A DNA stretch of 64,000 nt from Solibacillus sp040274725. Its GTDB lineage: Bacteria > Bacillota > Bacilli > Bacillales_A > Planococcaceae. The notes below the pieces were generated by a model that saw only the letters and a list, made by a program, of their open reading frames with translations, ran no database searches and had not been told where the DNA came from. Made by a program: the position numbers and the translations under genes. The DNA is taken from NCBI GenBank assembly GCA_040274725.1, contig JBEMAQ010000002.1:186001-250000 (forward strand), given 5' to 3'. Positions 1-9,820 of this stretch are shown here, piece after piece (the first letter of the stretch is position 1; every line of letters starts with the position of its first letter).

Positions 1-1
1 G

Positions 2-259
2 TACCGCCTTAACGCAAAGGGTGAGTTTGCAGGAACGGATTATCAGCATTTAACGCTTGAAGATTTAATTAACACGTATACCCTGTGGAAAGATATTGAT
101 GCGACGAAGCTGCCAGTAATCGAGGAAATGATTGCCTCAAAAGCAGGCTACTTATCAATTAATAATTTCGGCTATACAATCAAAATTAAAAACGGCCTTG
201 AAGCGTTAGGAATGCTAAAGTACCTACCACTCGGACCACAATATACAGACGCGCTCTAA
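2..259 (+). CDS. C-terminal end of an unidentified protein (partial)
   Basis: An open frame enters from the left edge and ends at TAA 257-259, giving the last 85 residues of a protein whose start lies outside the window. The tail is soluble-looking, mixed alpha/beta in composition, with no signal peptide, membrane segment or motif that I recognise. A strong terminator follows a few bases after the stop, which supports a real gene end. I cannot assign a function. Confidence 0.6.
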   Translation, partial: YRLNAKGEFAGTDYQHLTLEDLINTYTLWKDIDATKLPVIEEMIASKAGYLSINNFGYTIKIKNGLEALGMLKYLPLGPQYTDAL

Positions 260-264
260 TAACG

Positions 265-307
265 AAAAGCATCATCCCATAAGCAGCAAGGGGTGGTGCT
301 TTTTCTT
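265..307 (+). terminator. Rho-independent terminator of the partial gene
   Basis: An AAAGCATCATCCC arm pairs with GGGGTGGTGCTTT (some G-U pairs) and is followed by a T-rich run. It lies 6 nt after the upstream stop codon. Confidence 0.8.
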
Positions 308-484
308 ATTGATTATTTGATGAATCTTCTAAATTTCTGTCAATTCCTTTAGAAAAATGTTAATTTACCGATAATAAATATATGAATTTAAATAGATAAT
401 GAGACGATTTTCCTTTCGTACAACAAGCCTTGAAAGGAAAGTAGTCGAGCTAAAATAGATTGAGTAAGAGAGAAGGGTGACGAC

Positions 485-3400
485 ATGAAGAGAAAAGTAC
501 AGGCTGGCTTGATTGCGAGCTTACTAGTAGCACCGGGTATTGTTGCACAAGCAGCAACGAGTGATACGGCTACGCCGGTAGTAGCAGTACCATATAATAC
601 AGTTGCTTCATTGACACAATATGAACAGTTGGTCGCGACTTTTGCGCCAGCGAATGAGCAAATTTCAGCGAGTGAGCTGACATTACTAAACGCACGCTAT
701 ACTAATTTGACGGCGGCTGAAGAGGCGCTATTAGGTCAAGGAATGTATGAATTAATTGATGAAAAGCTACAATATATCGCAGGTATTCATAGCTTCAAAA
801 CACAAGCGTCGAATTTAGCGACGCGCATTGCCAGCTTATCGTTAATGAGTGGGACGTTAATTAAAGATACAGAAAAGGCACAGACAGATTATGAAGATGA
901 TTTACTTGATGCTGTTATTGATTTAGAAGGTACATTGGCAAGTGCAGCAGAAGGTGTAGAAGGCGCAGCTACATTATTAGCGAGCTTACAATATTATGGC
1001 GGTAATGGGCCGGTTGACTTTTTATATGAGGTTATTGGTGAGGCGAATATTAATACATTAGAAAGTCGCGTACAGGCTATTGTAGAGCCAAAGGAATTTA
1101 TCGATACGTATATGGTTTCGCTTGTAGCAGCAATGGATACGGCAGTAATGCCAAGTACATATGAAGCGGCCTTAGAGCAGGCGCAGGCGGAGTACAATGC
1201 ACTAACACCTGGTGCGAAAGGCATTGCACGCGTGCACGTATTAGCAAACAGCAAAAAAGTAGAGGATGTACTAGCGTCGGCAGCAGCTGACTTTTCTAAA
1301 GCCGCAGCCGTTGAAGCAAAAGTACGTGAAATTTTAACGACAAACTTTACGTCACCAACAACGTTTAAAACGAAGATGAGAGAAGTGACAACGGCGTACA
1401 ATGCGCTAACAGATGTCCAAAAAAGCCTAGTCGAAAATTGGGAGGATTTAGCGGAGTATACTCAAGCAATTGCCATTGGAGATGCAATTGATGCGGTGAA
1501 AATTGGCGAGGTTGGCTACCGTGATCAGCTAGCAGCAATTGAGACGCAGTACACGACGCTAGGTCAAATTCCAACAATCGGGGAAAAGCTACAGTCTTAT
1601 GTAACGAATTATGGCAAAGTAACAGAAATGAACGCAGCTGCAGCAAAAGCCCTAGCGGTAGAAGTATTAATCAATGCCATTACGATTGAAAATGCACAGA
1701 CAACGATTCCAGCAGCAAGCGTGGCGTATAAAGCATTGTCTACTGCCGAGAAAAAGCATGTCTATGCTGAGGACGTAACAACGCTCACAACATGGGAAAA
1801 ATTATCCTCAACAGCCGCGGTCGTGATCAAAAATATCGATGCCGTTGTCGTTGAAAAGAATGATTTCGTGTCAAAAACGAATACAGCACTCGCAAGCTGG
1901 TCAAAAATTGCAGCACCAACAGGCGAGGCACCAACGCGTGATCAGCAGCTGGTGAGAAATAGCGCACGCCTGCTTTCACTTGTACCTTATGCAGAGGCTG
2001 CCAATAAAGTAAATACATTAAAAATGTCGAGCAGCACGTATTTAACGGATTTACAGGATGCACAGGCTGCAATTGCAAGCTGGCCGACTGTGACAGCAGG
2101 CTTAACAGCAGCAGATCAGGCGCAGCTAACGAAGTTAAAAACGGATTTACAAAAGCAAGTGACAGCAATGCATGACGAAACGGTCATTGCAAAAGATGTT
2201 GAGGATAGCGTAGCAGCACTTATGGAAAATCCGCAAAGCGTGGATTTAATGAAACTGTCAGAGCTACGTGAAAAATATAATCAGTTATCGTCAAGTGCGA
2301 AGCCGTTAGTAACGAATGCGTCAGATTTAGCTGATTTAGAAAAGCAATACCGTTCGGCGCTTAATGTCGTAACGAGTATTCAGGCACTTGATTTCAAGCA
2401 GAGAGATTTTGCCAAGCGTGCACTCGCCGTCAAAGCAGCATATGATGCGATTGAGCCTTCTACATTGAAGCCATTTGTGACAAACTACGGGGTATTGGAG
2501 GCGTATTTACCAATTGCACAGTTAATGGTAGACATTGATGCACTGCGCCCAACAATAACAGATTTCCGCGATAAAATTATGAGTGCGCGTACAAAATATA
2601 ATCAGCTAGCAGGTTCACTAGTCGTTACAGAGACACCGACCAATGCGCTAGAGCGCTTAGTGAAAGAATATTTACCTAAGCTTCAAGATGTTGAGCTAAG
2701 CTTACGCAATGCCGATAAAGTAAGCTCGGATATCGAGGAGCTTAAAGGGATGACAGGCCAGGCGTTTATGGAGTTACTGACATTTACAAAAGAGGCATAT
2801 GCAGCGTTAAATGCGGCGGAGAAAAAGCTCGTAGTGAATGCGAAAGATTTAACGGAGCTTGACCGTGATTATCGTACAGCCCTAAAGGTATATAACTTAA
2901 TCGAAAAGTTACCGCCAACAACGGATAAAAATTATTCAAAGCGTGTAGCGGCGGCAGAAAAGGCCTATCAAAGATTAGCAGATAAGCAAAAGGGCTATGT
3001 ATTTAATTACAATGAAAAGCTTGCTTCTGTATTAAAAATTGCAGATTTAATTGGACGTATTGATAAGCTAAAAATTGGTAGTAGAACATATGAGGCGGAT
3101 ATTGAGGCACTCAAAGCTACTTACGAGACATTAATGGAAGCTGAAAAAGCGTTAATTCACAACTATGATAAGCTCGTACAGGCAGAGGAAAATATGTCTG
3201 AGGCAGAGGTAGTGGAAAAGCTAATTGATGAGGCGCTGCCAGCAGCAGAGGATTATTTAGCGAAATTAACAGCGGCACGCGAGGCCTATGATGCGCTTGA
3301 TAAAGCAAAGCGTAAGCTCGTATCGAATTATAAAGATTTAACAACGCGTGAACGCACGGTGAAGCCAATTTTAAAATTAGATGATCAAATTGCGGCATTA

Positions 3401-4513
3401 AACCCGGAAAATACGAAGAAGTTTATTAGTGGCTATGCTAGTGCGCAAAAGGCATATGAAAAGCTAGCGGCGGGCGAGAAAGCGTTGCTAACAAATGAGG
3501 AGCTATTTGTACGTGAGCTGAAGCCAATTTATAATGTGATGAGCTTAATTGCGTCGATTAAACCAACAAGCAAAACGTTTGTTGCGGATACAAAAAAGGC
3601 ACGTGAGCTGTATGAGGCACTGTCAGCAGACAAAAAGGCGAAAGTGTCGAATTTAGACGTACTCATTGCGAATGAAATGAATGTGGATGGCGGCTCGAAA
3701 ATAGATGAGCTCATTGCGGACATTGAAAATAGTGACCCGAAAGAGCGCATTGCGAAAGTAAAAGCGGCACGCGCGGCATTTAATGCACTTGATTCTAAAA
3801 ATCGCAAAGCGGTGACATTAATAAACGAGCTGAAGGAACATGAAAAGTACATTAAGCCAGTTGAACAGGCGATTGCACTGATTGAAGGCTTAAGTAATCC
3901 GCGTAATAAATTAAACGCGCAGGTTGAAAAAGTAAACCGTGCAATGCAAAAGCTAAATGCGGAGCAAACGTCATTTATTACGAATATGGGCGATTATATG
4001 AATTTATCAGAGGTAGTGAAGGTCTATCAATTAATCGAAAAGCTAAAGCCATCTGATCAGTATTATTTAGGGAATTTACAAGCAGCGAAAGCGGCCTATG
4101 CGAAATTAACGGCAACAGAAAAACACCGTGTGACAAATTACGCGAAGTTACAGGAATCCGAAATCGGTGTTGCCGAAATTCAAAAGGTGTACAACATCAT
4201 CGCTGGTCTTTCGCCAGAAGCGAGCTCATATGAGGCGGATGTTTTAACAGCGGAGGAAGCGATGAAAGAATTACCATCAGGACTTCGCAAGCAGGTGACA
4301 AATGCAGATGATTTAAAAGATGCACAAAAAAATCTGAAGACCGTACAAAGCGTCATTACGAAAATCGACAAAATTGATCCAGATGCGCGTAGTTTTGAGT
4401 CGAAAGTATCTGCTGCTAAAAAGGCGTACGATAAATTAACAAATGAACAGAAAAAGCTCGTGAAAAACTATAATTTACTGCGCAGCTATGAAGTGGAATT
4501 AGGCTTGCAGTAG
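485..4513 (+). CDS. Large secreted protein made of about 20 degenerate helical repeats
   Basis: A 1342-residue protein with a typical Sec signal peptide (KRK, hydrophobic stretch, AQA-A cleavage near residue 23). The rest is built from about 20 degenerate units of roughly 60-70 residues. Each unit ends in a helix pattern AYxxLxxxEKxLVxNYxxLxxxE; clear cases are near the C-terminus (EKHRVTNYAKL, QKKLVKNYNLL) and in the middle (EKALIHNYDKL, KRKLVSNYKDL). Similar helical repeats occur in surface proteins of Firmicutes as spacer or stalk modules; that family comparison is from general knowledge. No SLH, LPXTG, LysM or membrane anchor is visible, so retention at the surface is unexplained. The start ATG follows a GAAGGGTGACGAC SD region. 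It stands alone, between terminators, at the edge of the SLH gene cluster. A structural cell-surface role is inferred. Confidence 0.85.
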   Translation: MKRKVQAGLIASLLVAPGIVAQAATSDTATPVVAVPYNTVASLTQYEQLVATFAPANEQISASELTLLNARYTNLTAAEEALLGQGMYELIDEKLQYIAGIHSFKTQASNLATRIASLSLMSGTLIKDTEKAQTDYEDDLLDAVIDLEGTLASAAEGVEGAATLLASLQYYGGNGPVDFLYEVIGEANINTLESRVQAIVEPKEFIDTYMVSLVAAMDTAVMPSTYEAALEQAQAEYNALTPGAKGIARVHVLANSKKVEDVLASAAADFSKAAAVEAKVREILTTNFTSPTTFKTKMREVTTAYNALTDVQKSLVENWEDLAEYTQAIAIGDAIDAVKIGEVGYRDQLAAIETQYTTLGQIPTIGEKLQSYVTNYGKVTEMNAAAAKALAVEVLINAITIENAQTTIPAASVAYKALSTAEKKHVYAEDVTTLTTWEKLSSTAAVVIKNIDAVVVEKNDFVSKTNTALASWSKIAAPTGEAPTRDQQLVRNSARLLSLVPYAEAANKVNTLKMSSSTYLTDLQDAQAAIASWPTVTAGLTAADQAQLTKLKTDLQKQVTAMHDETVIAKDVEDSVAALMENPQSVDLMKLSELREKYNQLSSSAKPLVTNASDLADLEKQYRSALNVVTSIQALDFKQRDFAKRALAVKAAYDAIEPSTLKPFVTNYGVLEAYLPIAQLMVDIDALRPTITDFRDKIMSARTKYNQLAGSLVVTETPTNALERLVKEYLPKLQDVELSLRNADKVSSDIEELKGMTGQAFMELLTFTKEAYAALNAAEKKLVVNAKDLTELDRDYRTALKVYNLIEKLPPTTDKNYSKRVAAAEKAYQRLADKQKGYVFNYNEKLASVLKIADLIGRIDKLKIGSRTYEADIEALKATYETLMEAEKALIHNYDKLVQAEENMSEAEVVEKLIDEALPAAEDYLAKLTAAREAYDALDKAKRKLVSNYKDLTTRERTVKPILKLDDQIAALNPENTKKFISGYASAQKAYEKLAAGEKALLTNEELFVRELKPIYNVMSLIASIKPTSKTFVADTKKARELYEALSADKKAKVSNLDVLIANEMNVDGGSKIDELIADIENSDPKERIAKVKAARAAFNALDSKNRKAVTLINELKEHEKYIKPVEQAIALIEGLSNPRNKLNAQVEKVNRAMQKLNAEQTSFITNMGDYMNLSEVVKVYQLIEKLKPSDQYYLGNLQAAKAAYAKLTATEKHRVTNYAKLQESEIGVAEIQKVYNIIAGLSPEASSYEADVLTAEEAMKELPSGLRKQVTNADDLKDAQKNLKTVQSVITKIDKIDPDARSFESKVSAAKKAYDKLTNEQKKLVKNYNLLRSYEVELGLQ

Positions 4514-4597
4514 TAGTGGTGTCAAATTTGGGAGTAGTTATCTATTGAATTTTCATGTACATTTGGTAAGCTTAATAAATAGAATGAAAAATTGAGC

Positions 4598-4649
4598 ATA
4601 GCTGTCATGAGAGGAAGTGTCCCTTCCTTTATGACAGCTATTTATTTTG
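4598..4649 (+). terminator. Rho-independent terminator after the repeat protein gene
   Basis: ATAGCTGTCAT pairs with ATGACAGCTAT, with a nested GGAAG/CTTCC hairpin in the loop, followed by TTTATTTT. Confidence 0.8.
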
Positions 4650-4703
4650 AATAACTTATAATGAGTATATCCTTCTTTAAATAATGGTTGGTTTTTTTAT
4701 GGA

Positions 4704-5140
4704 GGGCTGATTTCCGTTCCGGTCGGGCGCTTTCCTGGGGGCGTGGCTTCAACTAAATGTCTTCGGGATGGGTCCCGAAGACATTGGATTTTCCGCGCAC
4801 GCGCTTTCCCCAAGGAGTCGCCCGCCCTGCACTCCAATCAGCTAGCTAAATCAAGGTGTGGCTTTTATTGCACTTTCTTTTAAAGCTCGACTTTACATTT
4901 AAAAGAGCTTTTAGTAAGGGCTACACAAAGCGCAGTTCTCTCGATGGAATTGCTACAGTAGGACATATTGCGTTTTGTTTTAAAGAGAAAAAAATATACT
5001 ACTTTTATATGAATATTGACTAATCTCTTGTTGATTGGAGCGTTATCCACGAACATGAAAGAGTTAACGCTAGGAATGTCACTATACACGCCAACGCATT
5101 TTTGATGGACGTCGTGTCGGAATCCTGTAGCAAGATCAAC
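4704..5140 (+). repeat. Family A composite inverted-repeat element, copy 1 (right arm decayed)
   Basis: The left arm (about 4708-4841) opens with TGATTTCCG and closes with CTCCAATCA, folding into a long GC-rich imperfect palindrome. The core (about 4842-5030) shares words with the other copies, such as GTGGCTTTTATTGCACTTTC and CTCGATGGAATTGCTA. The right arm begins with TTGATTGGAGCG at 5031 but is largely degenerate, keeping GACGTCGTGTCGG and ATCAAC. The element fills most of the 720-bp gap before the SLH/CAP gene. No protein reading frame is conserved with the other copies. Confidence 0.8.
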
Positions 5141-5187
5141 TACAGCCCAATAAAGGTATGTAAATATTTGAAGTGTTTTTACTCAGT

Positions 5188-5210
5188 ATAACTGAATAAT
5201 ATACAGTTAT
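5188..5210. promoter_or_regulatory. Inverted repeat upstream of the SLH/CAP gene
   Basis: ATAACTG and CAGTTAT form perfect 7-bp arms around a 9-nt AT-rich spacer, about 30 nt before the start codon. It could be an operator or part of a promoter; I do not recognise the regulator. Confidence 0.35.
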
Positions 5211-5238
5211 TTCACAGAGGAGTGGGTCCTGTTATTAT

Positions 5239-6285
5239 ATGAAGAAACTATTTTTAACGGCCGGGTTGATGGTTGGTTTATTTGTTTGTCCATTGGTGTC
5301 ATCAGCGGCATTTAGTGATGTGAAGGACGGTTACTGGGCGGCGCCTGTTATAACGGAGCTTGTTGGAAAAGGCTATATGGACGGCTATGCAGATGGTACG
5401 TTTAAGCCCAATCAGCTGACGACGCGTGCAGAGGCGGCGGCTGTGATGGCGCGTACAATGGGCATCTCACTTGAGTCGAGCTATACATGTCAGTTTACAG
5501 ACGTAGTGGTGAGTGATCCGTATTATGCAGAAATCCGCAAATTAGCGGAGCTTGGCATTATTCAGGACGCAGCGCTTTTTAATCCGAACGAGCTACTGAA
5601 ACGTGCGCATATTTCGAAAATGATAGCACTGGCATATGAGATTGAAGTAGATAATAAAAATATCGCGAAATTTAAAGATTTGCCAAAGGGCTACTGGGCG
5701 AAGGATTATATTGAGTCGCTTGCAGATGCTGGGGTTGTGAAAGGCAGGACAGCAACAACGTTTGAACCGAATAGCTTTGTGACAAGAGCACATGTTGCGG
5801 CATTGACAGCGCGCGGTATGGAATTTAAACAGAAAATCACGAGCTATGCGGTAGCGTATGATTATTTGGCGAAGGAATATATTGAAACGCCGCATGACTA
5901 CGCTGCATTTGAGGCCAATGTATTGAAGCAGGTGAATGACATTCGCCGTGCGCAGAATTTGCAACCGTTTATTACGGATGTGCAGTTGTCTCAGCTTGCG
6001 ATTATTAAGGCCAAGGATATGATTAAGCGCGGCTATTTTGAGCATGAATCACCGCATTACGGACATCCATGGGATATGGCGGCATTATTTGATTACGAGT
6101 ATACAAGCTACGGGGAAAATATTGCGCGTAATTTTAAGACGGCAAAAGAAACCGTCGACGCCTGGATGGCATCGCCAAAGCATCGTGCCAATATATTGAA
6201 GCCGAGCTTTACGCATTTAGGTGTGGGAGTTCAGAAAACAAAAAGTGGTAATTTTTATGTAGTTCAACAATTTTCTAGTAAATGA
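5239..6285 (+). CDS. SLH-anchored CAP/SCP-domain protein
   Basis: A 348-residue secreted protein. A signal peptide (residues 1-23) is followed by three SLH motifs (roughly 24-66, 85-130 and 145-190), recognised by FxDV...YWA..I and GYADGTFKPNQLTTRAEAA patterns. SLH domains bind pyruvylated SCWP. The C-terminal domain (about 225-348) is a CAP/SCP domain of the YkwD type, with FEHESP, YGENIA and HRANIL motifs that carry its conserved His and Glu residues. The biochemical role of bacterial CAP domains is not settled. The ATG has a rather distant purine-rich SD (GAGGAG, 16 nt away). It is the first of several SLH genes here and is followed by its own terminator. Confidence 0.9.
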   Translation: MKKLFLTAGLMVGLFVCPLVSSAAFSDVKDGYWAAPVITELVGKGYMDGYADGTFKPNQLTTRAEAAAVMARTMGISLESSYTCQFTDVVVSDPYYAEIRKLAELGIIQDAALFNPNELLKRAHISKMIALAYEIEVDNKNIAKFKDLPKGYWAKDYIESLADAGVVKGRTATTFEPNSFVTRAHVAALTARGMEFKQKITSYAVAYDYLAKEYIETPHDYAAFEANVLKQVNDIRRAQNLQPFITDVQLSQLAIIKAKDMIKRGYFEHESPHYGHPWDMAALFDYEYTSYGENIARNFKTAKETVDAWMASPKHRANILKPSFTHLGVGVQKTKSGNFYVVQQFSSK

Positions 6286-6358
6286 ATTACCAAATATTAT
6301 GTGTTAATATTACATTCGTATGACATCTAAAAGTGGGTATACGTTAATATTGTAGCTT

Positions 6359-6405
6359 AAACACTAAATTTCTATTTCAGTATAGAAATTTAGTGTTTTT
6401 TGTTT
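6359..6405 (+). terminator. Strong Rho-independent terminator
   Basis: AAACACTAAATTTCTAT pairs perfectly with its complement after a 6-nt loop, then a T run. It ends the SLH/CAP gene. Confidence 0.9.
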
Positions 6406-6426
6406 TTTGTTGAGAAACAGGTGAAC

Positions 6427-6443
6427 TGTTACAGAAGTGAAAC
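6427..6443 (+). promoter_or_regulatory. Possible WalR-like box (one mismatch) before the NlpC/P60-SLH gene
   Basis: TGTTAC-N5-TGAAAC differs from the WalR direct repeat TGTWAH-N5-TGTWAH at one position. It lies about 85 nt before an NlpC/P60 start codon. Weak on its own; listed because two consensus-perfect sites occur elsewhere in the window. Confidence 0.3.
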
Positions 6444-6526
6444 GTTATCCCGTAATAATATATGTTACCCTTGTTATAGGTTAAATAAACCAAATTTTTT
6501 TAAAAAAGAGGGAGTAGTAACTTAAC

Positions 6527-7450
6527 GTGAAAAAGAAATTATTATTACCGATCTTTGCAGCATTTATGCTATTTGCAGGGGCGAATTTAAATACAGCAGA
6601 AGCAGCATCAACGAAAGAATTAACAACAACAGCTTATAAATATATCGGTGTACCATATGTATATGGAGGCACATCAACGAGAGGTTTAGATTGTTCAGGT
6701 TTTACACAGCGCGTGTTTAAGGAACTTGACGTGTCATTAAAACGTACAGCAGCACAGCAATATACACAAGGCTCGTCTATATCAAAAAGTAAACTACAAT
6801 CAGGCGATTTAGTGTTCTTCAATACGAGCGGCGGTGTTTCACATGTCGGCATTTTTATTGGTGATGGCAAGTTTATCCATGCAGGCGTAAGTACAGGGGT
6901 AACGGTAGCGAAGTTAAATTCATCTTACTGGGCGCCAAAATATATTGGGGCAAAGCGTATTACATCATTTACAAACGGCAAAACAGTTGCGACAGTAGCG
7001 AAGGCTGAAGTGAAGGACGCAGCAATTGACTTCACAGTTTATGCTTCACGCGGCGAGGTTGCACTAAAATTAGCACAGGCAATGGGGCTTGATACGTCAG
7101 ATACAAACTCACCATTTGCAGATGTAAAATCATCGTCTAAATACGCTGGTGCAGCAACAGCACTTTATAAAGAGGGTGTATTTACAGGGGATGATAAAGG
7201 GAAATTCAATCCAAACTCACCACTAACACGTGCACAAATGGCGAAAGTATTAGTGGTTGCATTTGATTTAGAGAAGCAAGGAACAGCGCCGTCATTTACA
7301 GACGTGCCAACTTCTCACTGGTCACATCCCTATGTATCAACATTAGCATCAACAGGTATTACAGTAGGTAAAGGTGACGGTACATTTAGTTTAGAAGAGA
7401 ACGTAACGTGGAAGCATTTAGACGCATTTATTGATCGTGCAACTCGTTAA
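6527..7450 (+). CDS. SLH-anchored NlpC/P60 cell wall endopeptidase
   Basis: A 307-residue protein starting at GTG with AGAGGGAG upstream. It has a signal peptide to about residue 26, an NlpC/P60 domain (about 30-145) and two SLH motifs (about 175-300), the second with the pattern FTDVPTSHWSHPYVSTLASTG. The catalytic triad is visible as Cys56 (LDCSG), His106 (VSHVG) and His118 (IHAG). The family cleaves D-gamma-glutamyl-diaminopimelate or equivalent stem-peptide bonds in peptidoglycan, acting outside the cell. Here it is probably held on the SCWP by SLH. It is monocistronic, with terminators on both sides. Two other NlpC/P60 proteins lie at 26.7 and 28.1 kb, with different or no anchors. Confidence 0.92.
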   Translation: MKKKLLLPIFAAFMLFAGANLNTAEAASTKELTTTAYKYIGVPYVYGGTSTRGLDCSGFTQRVFKELDVSLKRTAAQQYTQGSSISKSKLQSGDLVFFNTSGGVSHVGIFIGDGKFIHAGVSTGVTVAKLNSSYWAPKYIGAKRITSFTNGKTVATVAKAEVKDAAIDFTVYASRGEVALKLAQAMGLDTSDTNSPFADVKSSSKYAGAATALYKEGVFTGDDKGKFNPNSPLTRAQMAKVLVVAFDLEKQGTAPSFTDVPTSHWSHPYVSTLASTGITVGKGDGTFSLEENVTWKHLDAFIDRATR

Positions 7451-7483
7451 TAATAGTTTTTCACGATAATTTTATCGTGTATG

Positions 7484-7512
7484 AGAGACAGTGTAGAGCT
7501 GTCTCTTTTTTA
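7484..7512 (+). terminator. Rho-independent terminator
   Basis: AGAGACAG / CTGTCTCT stem with a 7-nt loop, followed by TTTTTATTTT. Confidence 0.85.
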
Positions 7513-7563
7513 TTTTCTAGGAAATAGTTTTCCAAAAAACAAAACACATCAACTAGATAATAT

Positions 7564-7593
7564 TTCACCAATGCATACATAATAAGGTATAAT
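7564..7593 (+). promoter_or_regulatory. Probable sigma-A promoter of the SLH amidase gene
   Basis: A perfect TATAAT -10 element lies at 7588-7593, with a weak TTCACC -35 candidate 18 nt upstream. It is about 45 nt before the GTG start. Confidence 0.5.
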
Positions 7594-7638
7594 GAGGGAA
7601 TAGTTGCAACGAATAGGCGAGAGGAGGACGTAGAGAAC

Positions 7639-9819
7639 GTGTTTATGAAAAAGTGCGGTATGGCATTCATTATTTTTCTTGTAGCGCTTGTCGGTGTCAG
7701 CCCAGCACAGGCAAAAGAGCGTTTTGGAGATGTGCCTTCTACGCACGGTGCGTATGAGGAAATTTCTTATTTAGTGAATTTAGGGGTTATTAAAGGTTAT
7801 ACAGAGAAGGGCAAGACGATTTTTAAGCCAAATGCATCGGTTACGCGTGGACAAGCGGCCAAGATGGTCGTTGTGGCAACGAATAATAAGCCGTTAACGG
7901 TGAAAAAATCATCATTCTCAGACGTGACATTAGGAACGGAGCTATCGGGTTATGTGGAAAGTGCCATCAAATTAGGATTTTTCACGGACTATTCAAAAGG
8001 GAAATTCGGACCGAACGTGCCACTGACGCGTGATGAAATGAGTAAAGTATTAGCCGTTGCATTTAAACTAGATGCAGCGCAATACGCAACATTATCTGTA
8101 CCATTTACGGATGTAAAATCAAGCGACAAATATTATCCATATATCGCAGCGATTTATTATAACGGGATTACAAAAGGTGATACGACAGGGACAAAATACA
8201 ATGCAAAAGAGGCTGTAAAACGCTCACAGTTTGCATCATTTGTAACACGTGCCAGCTCAGAAAAATACCGCCTAGACCTACCTGTACAAGGTGTACATAT
8301 TCCAGATGATGCAGCAGCAATCACAAAAGTAAGCGCCACAACGAATAATTTGAATGTGCGCGCTGAGGCGACAACGAGCGGTAGTAATGTACTAGGAAAA
8401 GTAAATACAGGTACGACGCTGAATGTTTTTGAGGTGCAAGAAAATTGGTATAAGGTTGCTTATAATGGACGTTATGCTTATATTGCAAGGAACTATGCGG
8501 CACTTGTCGACGAAGGTGGCAACACGTTAGCCAAGGTGCAGCAGCAAGTGAAAGCAAAAGAAGACTTAAAGGTATATACAGTAAGAGATATCAATGGCAA
8601 AGTAGCAAAGTCATTAAAAAGTGGTGCGACAATTGATGTATACGCAACAATTGGCAATTGGTATACAACAGTAGTAGATGGTTTACCTGCGTATGTGCGC
8701 GCTTCACAAACGATGTCTAAAGAAGAGCCGAAGCCGGTAGAAACAGTCACGCCACCTGCTGAGGAAAAGCCAGTAGTGGTGGAAAAACCAGTAGAGAAGC
8801 CTGCTGAGGAAAAACCAGCAGAAAAGCCTGCTGAAGAGAAGCCAGTAGTGGTGGAAAAACCAACAGAAAAGCCAGCAGTAGTGGAACAACCAGTTGAACA
8901 AAAACCGATTGAAGTTGTGACGCCACCTGCTAATACGGTAGTGGAAGAAGAGCCTGTAGTAGAGCAGCCGACTGAAACAGAGCCGGCACCGGTACCAGTG
9001 GAAGAGCCTGTCGCAGTTGAACCAACGCCAACGCCAACACCTGCACCCACACAGTTACTGACAGATACAATCGGAAAAGCGACAGTAAATGGTCTGCACA
9101 TCCGCCAAACAGCATCTGGTTCAGCGACTTCATTAGGGAAGATTGATCGTGGGACGTTAGTAGAGGTGCATGCAGTTTCAGGTAGCTGGGCAAAGGTGAA
9201 GTATGGGGACGTAGAAGGCTATGTTAATAAAACGTATGTACAGTTACTAAACCAAACTGGTGCAGCAGTGAAAGACCGTATTATTGTACTTGACCCAGGC
9301 CATGGTGGTAAGGACGGCGGGGCAAGTCGTGCGGGTGTTCATGAAAAGGCAGTCGTTTTAAAAGTTTCGCAGCTCGTGAAGAAAAAGCTTGAGCAGGACG
9401 GAGCCATTGTGAAAATGACACGCGAGGGCGACACATACCCATCATTACCGGACCGTGTCCAATATGCGAAAAATCAAAACGCCGAAATTTTTGTCAGTAT
9501 TCATGCCAATTCTGCAACAAATGAATCGGCAAAAGGTGCCGAAACGTTTTATAGTGTGAAGGCGAATGACAATGAAAAAGAAGACTATGTGCTAGCATCA
9601 GCGATCAATCGTCAAATTGTCAAAAATGCAAACATGAAGGACCGCAAAGTAAAGCGTGCCGATTACTATGTCATTAAAGGATTAATCATTCCGGCTGTCT
9701 TAGTAGAGCTTGGATTTGTCTCAAATACAGAAGATCGTCAAAAGCTTGCGAGCGATGAGTACGCCGAAATTTTTGCACAATCTATTTATAATGGGATTGT
9801 TGAATACTATACGAAATAA
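7639..9819 (+). CDS. SLH-anchored N-acetylmuramoyl-L-alanine amidase (Amidase_3) with SH3 domains
   Basis: A 726-residue modular autolysin. Order: signal peptide (1-29), three SLH motifs (about 30-195), a bacterial SH3 domain (about 230-285), a degenerate second SH3 (about 300-355), a Pro/Val/Glu/Lys-rich low-complexity linker (about 360-470), a third SH3 (about 478-535), and Amidase_3 (about 547-724). The expected zinc and catalytic residues are present: His555 (DPGHGG), Glu569 (HEK), His622 (SIHAN) and Glu690 (VELGF). The enzyme would cut the MurNAc-L-Ala bond. The GTG at 7639 is chosen because GAGGAGG lies 11 nt upstream; ATG 7645 is an alternative. The linker DNA is repetitive and gives long spurious antisense frames. 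Confidence 0.93.
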   Translation: MFMKKCGMAFIIFLVALVGVSPAQAKERFGDVPSTHGAYEEISYLVNLGVIKGYTEKGKTIFKPNASVTRGQAAKMVVVATNNKPLTVKKSSFSDVTLGTELSGYVESAIKLGFFTDYSKGKFGPNVPLTRDEMSKVLAVAFKLDAAQYATLSVPFTDVKSSDKYYPYIAAIYYNGITKGDTTGTKYNAKEAVKRSQFASFVTRASSEKYRLDLPVQGVHIPDDAAAITKVSATTNNLNVRAEATTSGSNVLGKVNTGTTLNVFEVQENWYKVAYNGRYAYIARNYAALVDEGGNTLAKVQQQVKAKEDLKVYTVRDINGKVAKSLKSGATIDVYATIGNWYTTVVDGLPAYVRASQTMSKEEPKPVETVTPPAEEKPVVVEKPVEKPAEEKPAEKPAEEKPVVVEKPTEKPAVVEQPVEQKPIEVVTPPANTVVEEEPVVEQPTETEPAPVPVEEPVAVEPTPTPTPAPTQLLTDTIGKATVNGLHIRQTASGSATSLGKIDRGTLVEVHAVSGSWAKVKYGDVEGYVNKTYVQLLNQTGAAVKDRIIVLDPGHGGKDGGASRAGVHEKAVVLKVSQLVKKKLEQDGAIVKMTREGDTYPSLPDRVQYAKNQNAEIFVSIHANSATNESAKGAETFYSVKANDNEKEDYVLASAINRQIVKNANMKDRKVKRADYYVIKGLIIPAVLVELGFVSNTEDRQKLASDEYAEIFAQSIYNGIVEYYTK

Positions 9820-9820
9820 T

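Noticed and set aside
8493..9101. A 202-residue minus-strand frame rich in Gly, Ser, Thr and Phe
   Set aside because: It is antisense to the Pro/Glu/Val/Lys repeat linker of the amidase; the composition follows from the sense codons, and no SD is present.
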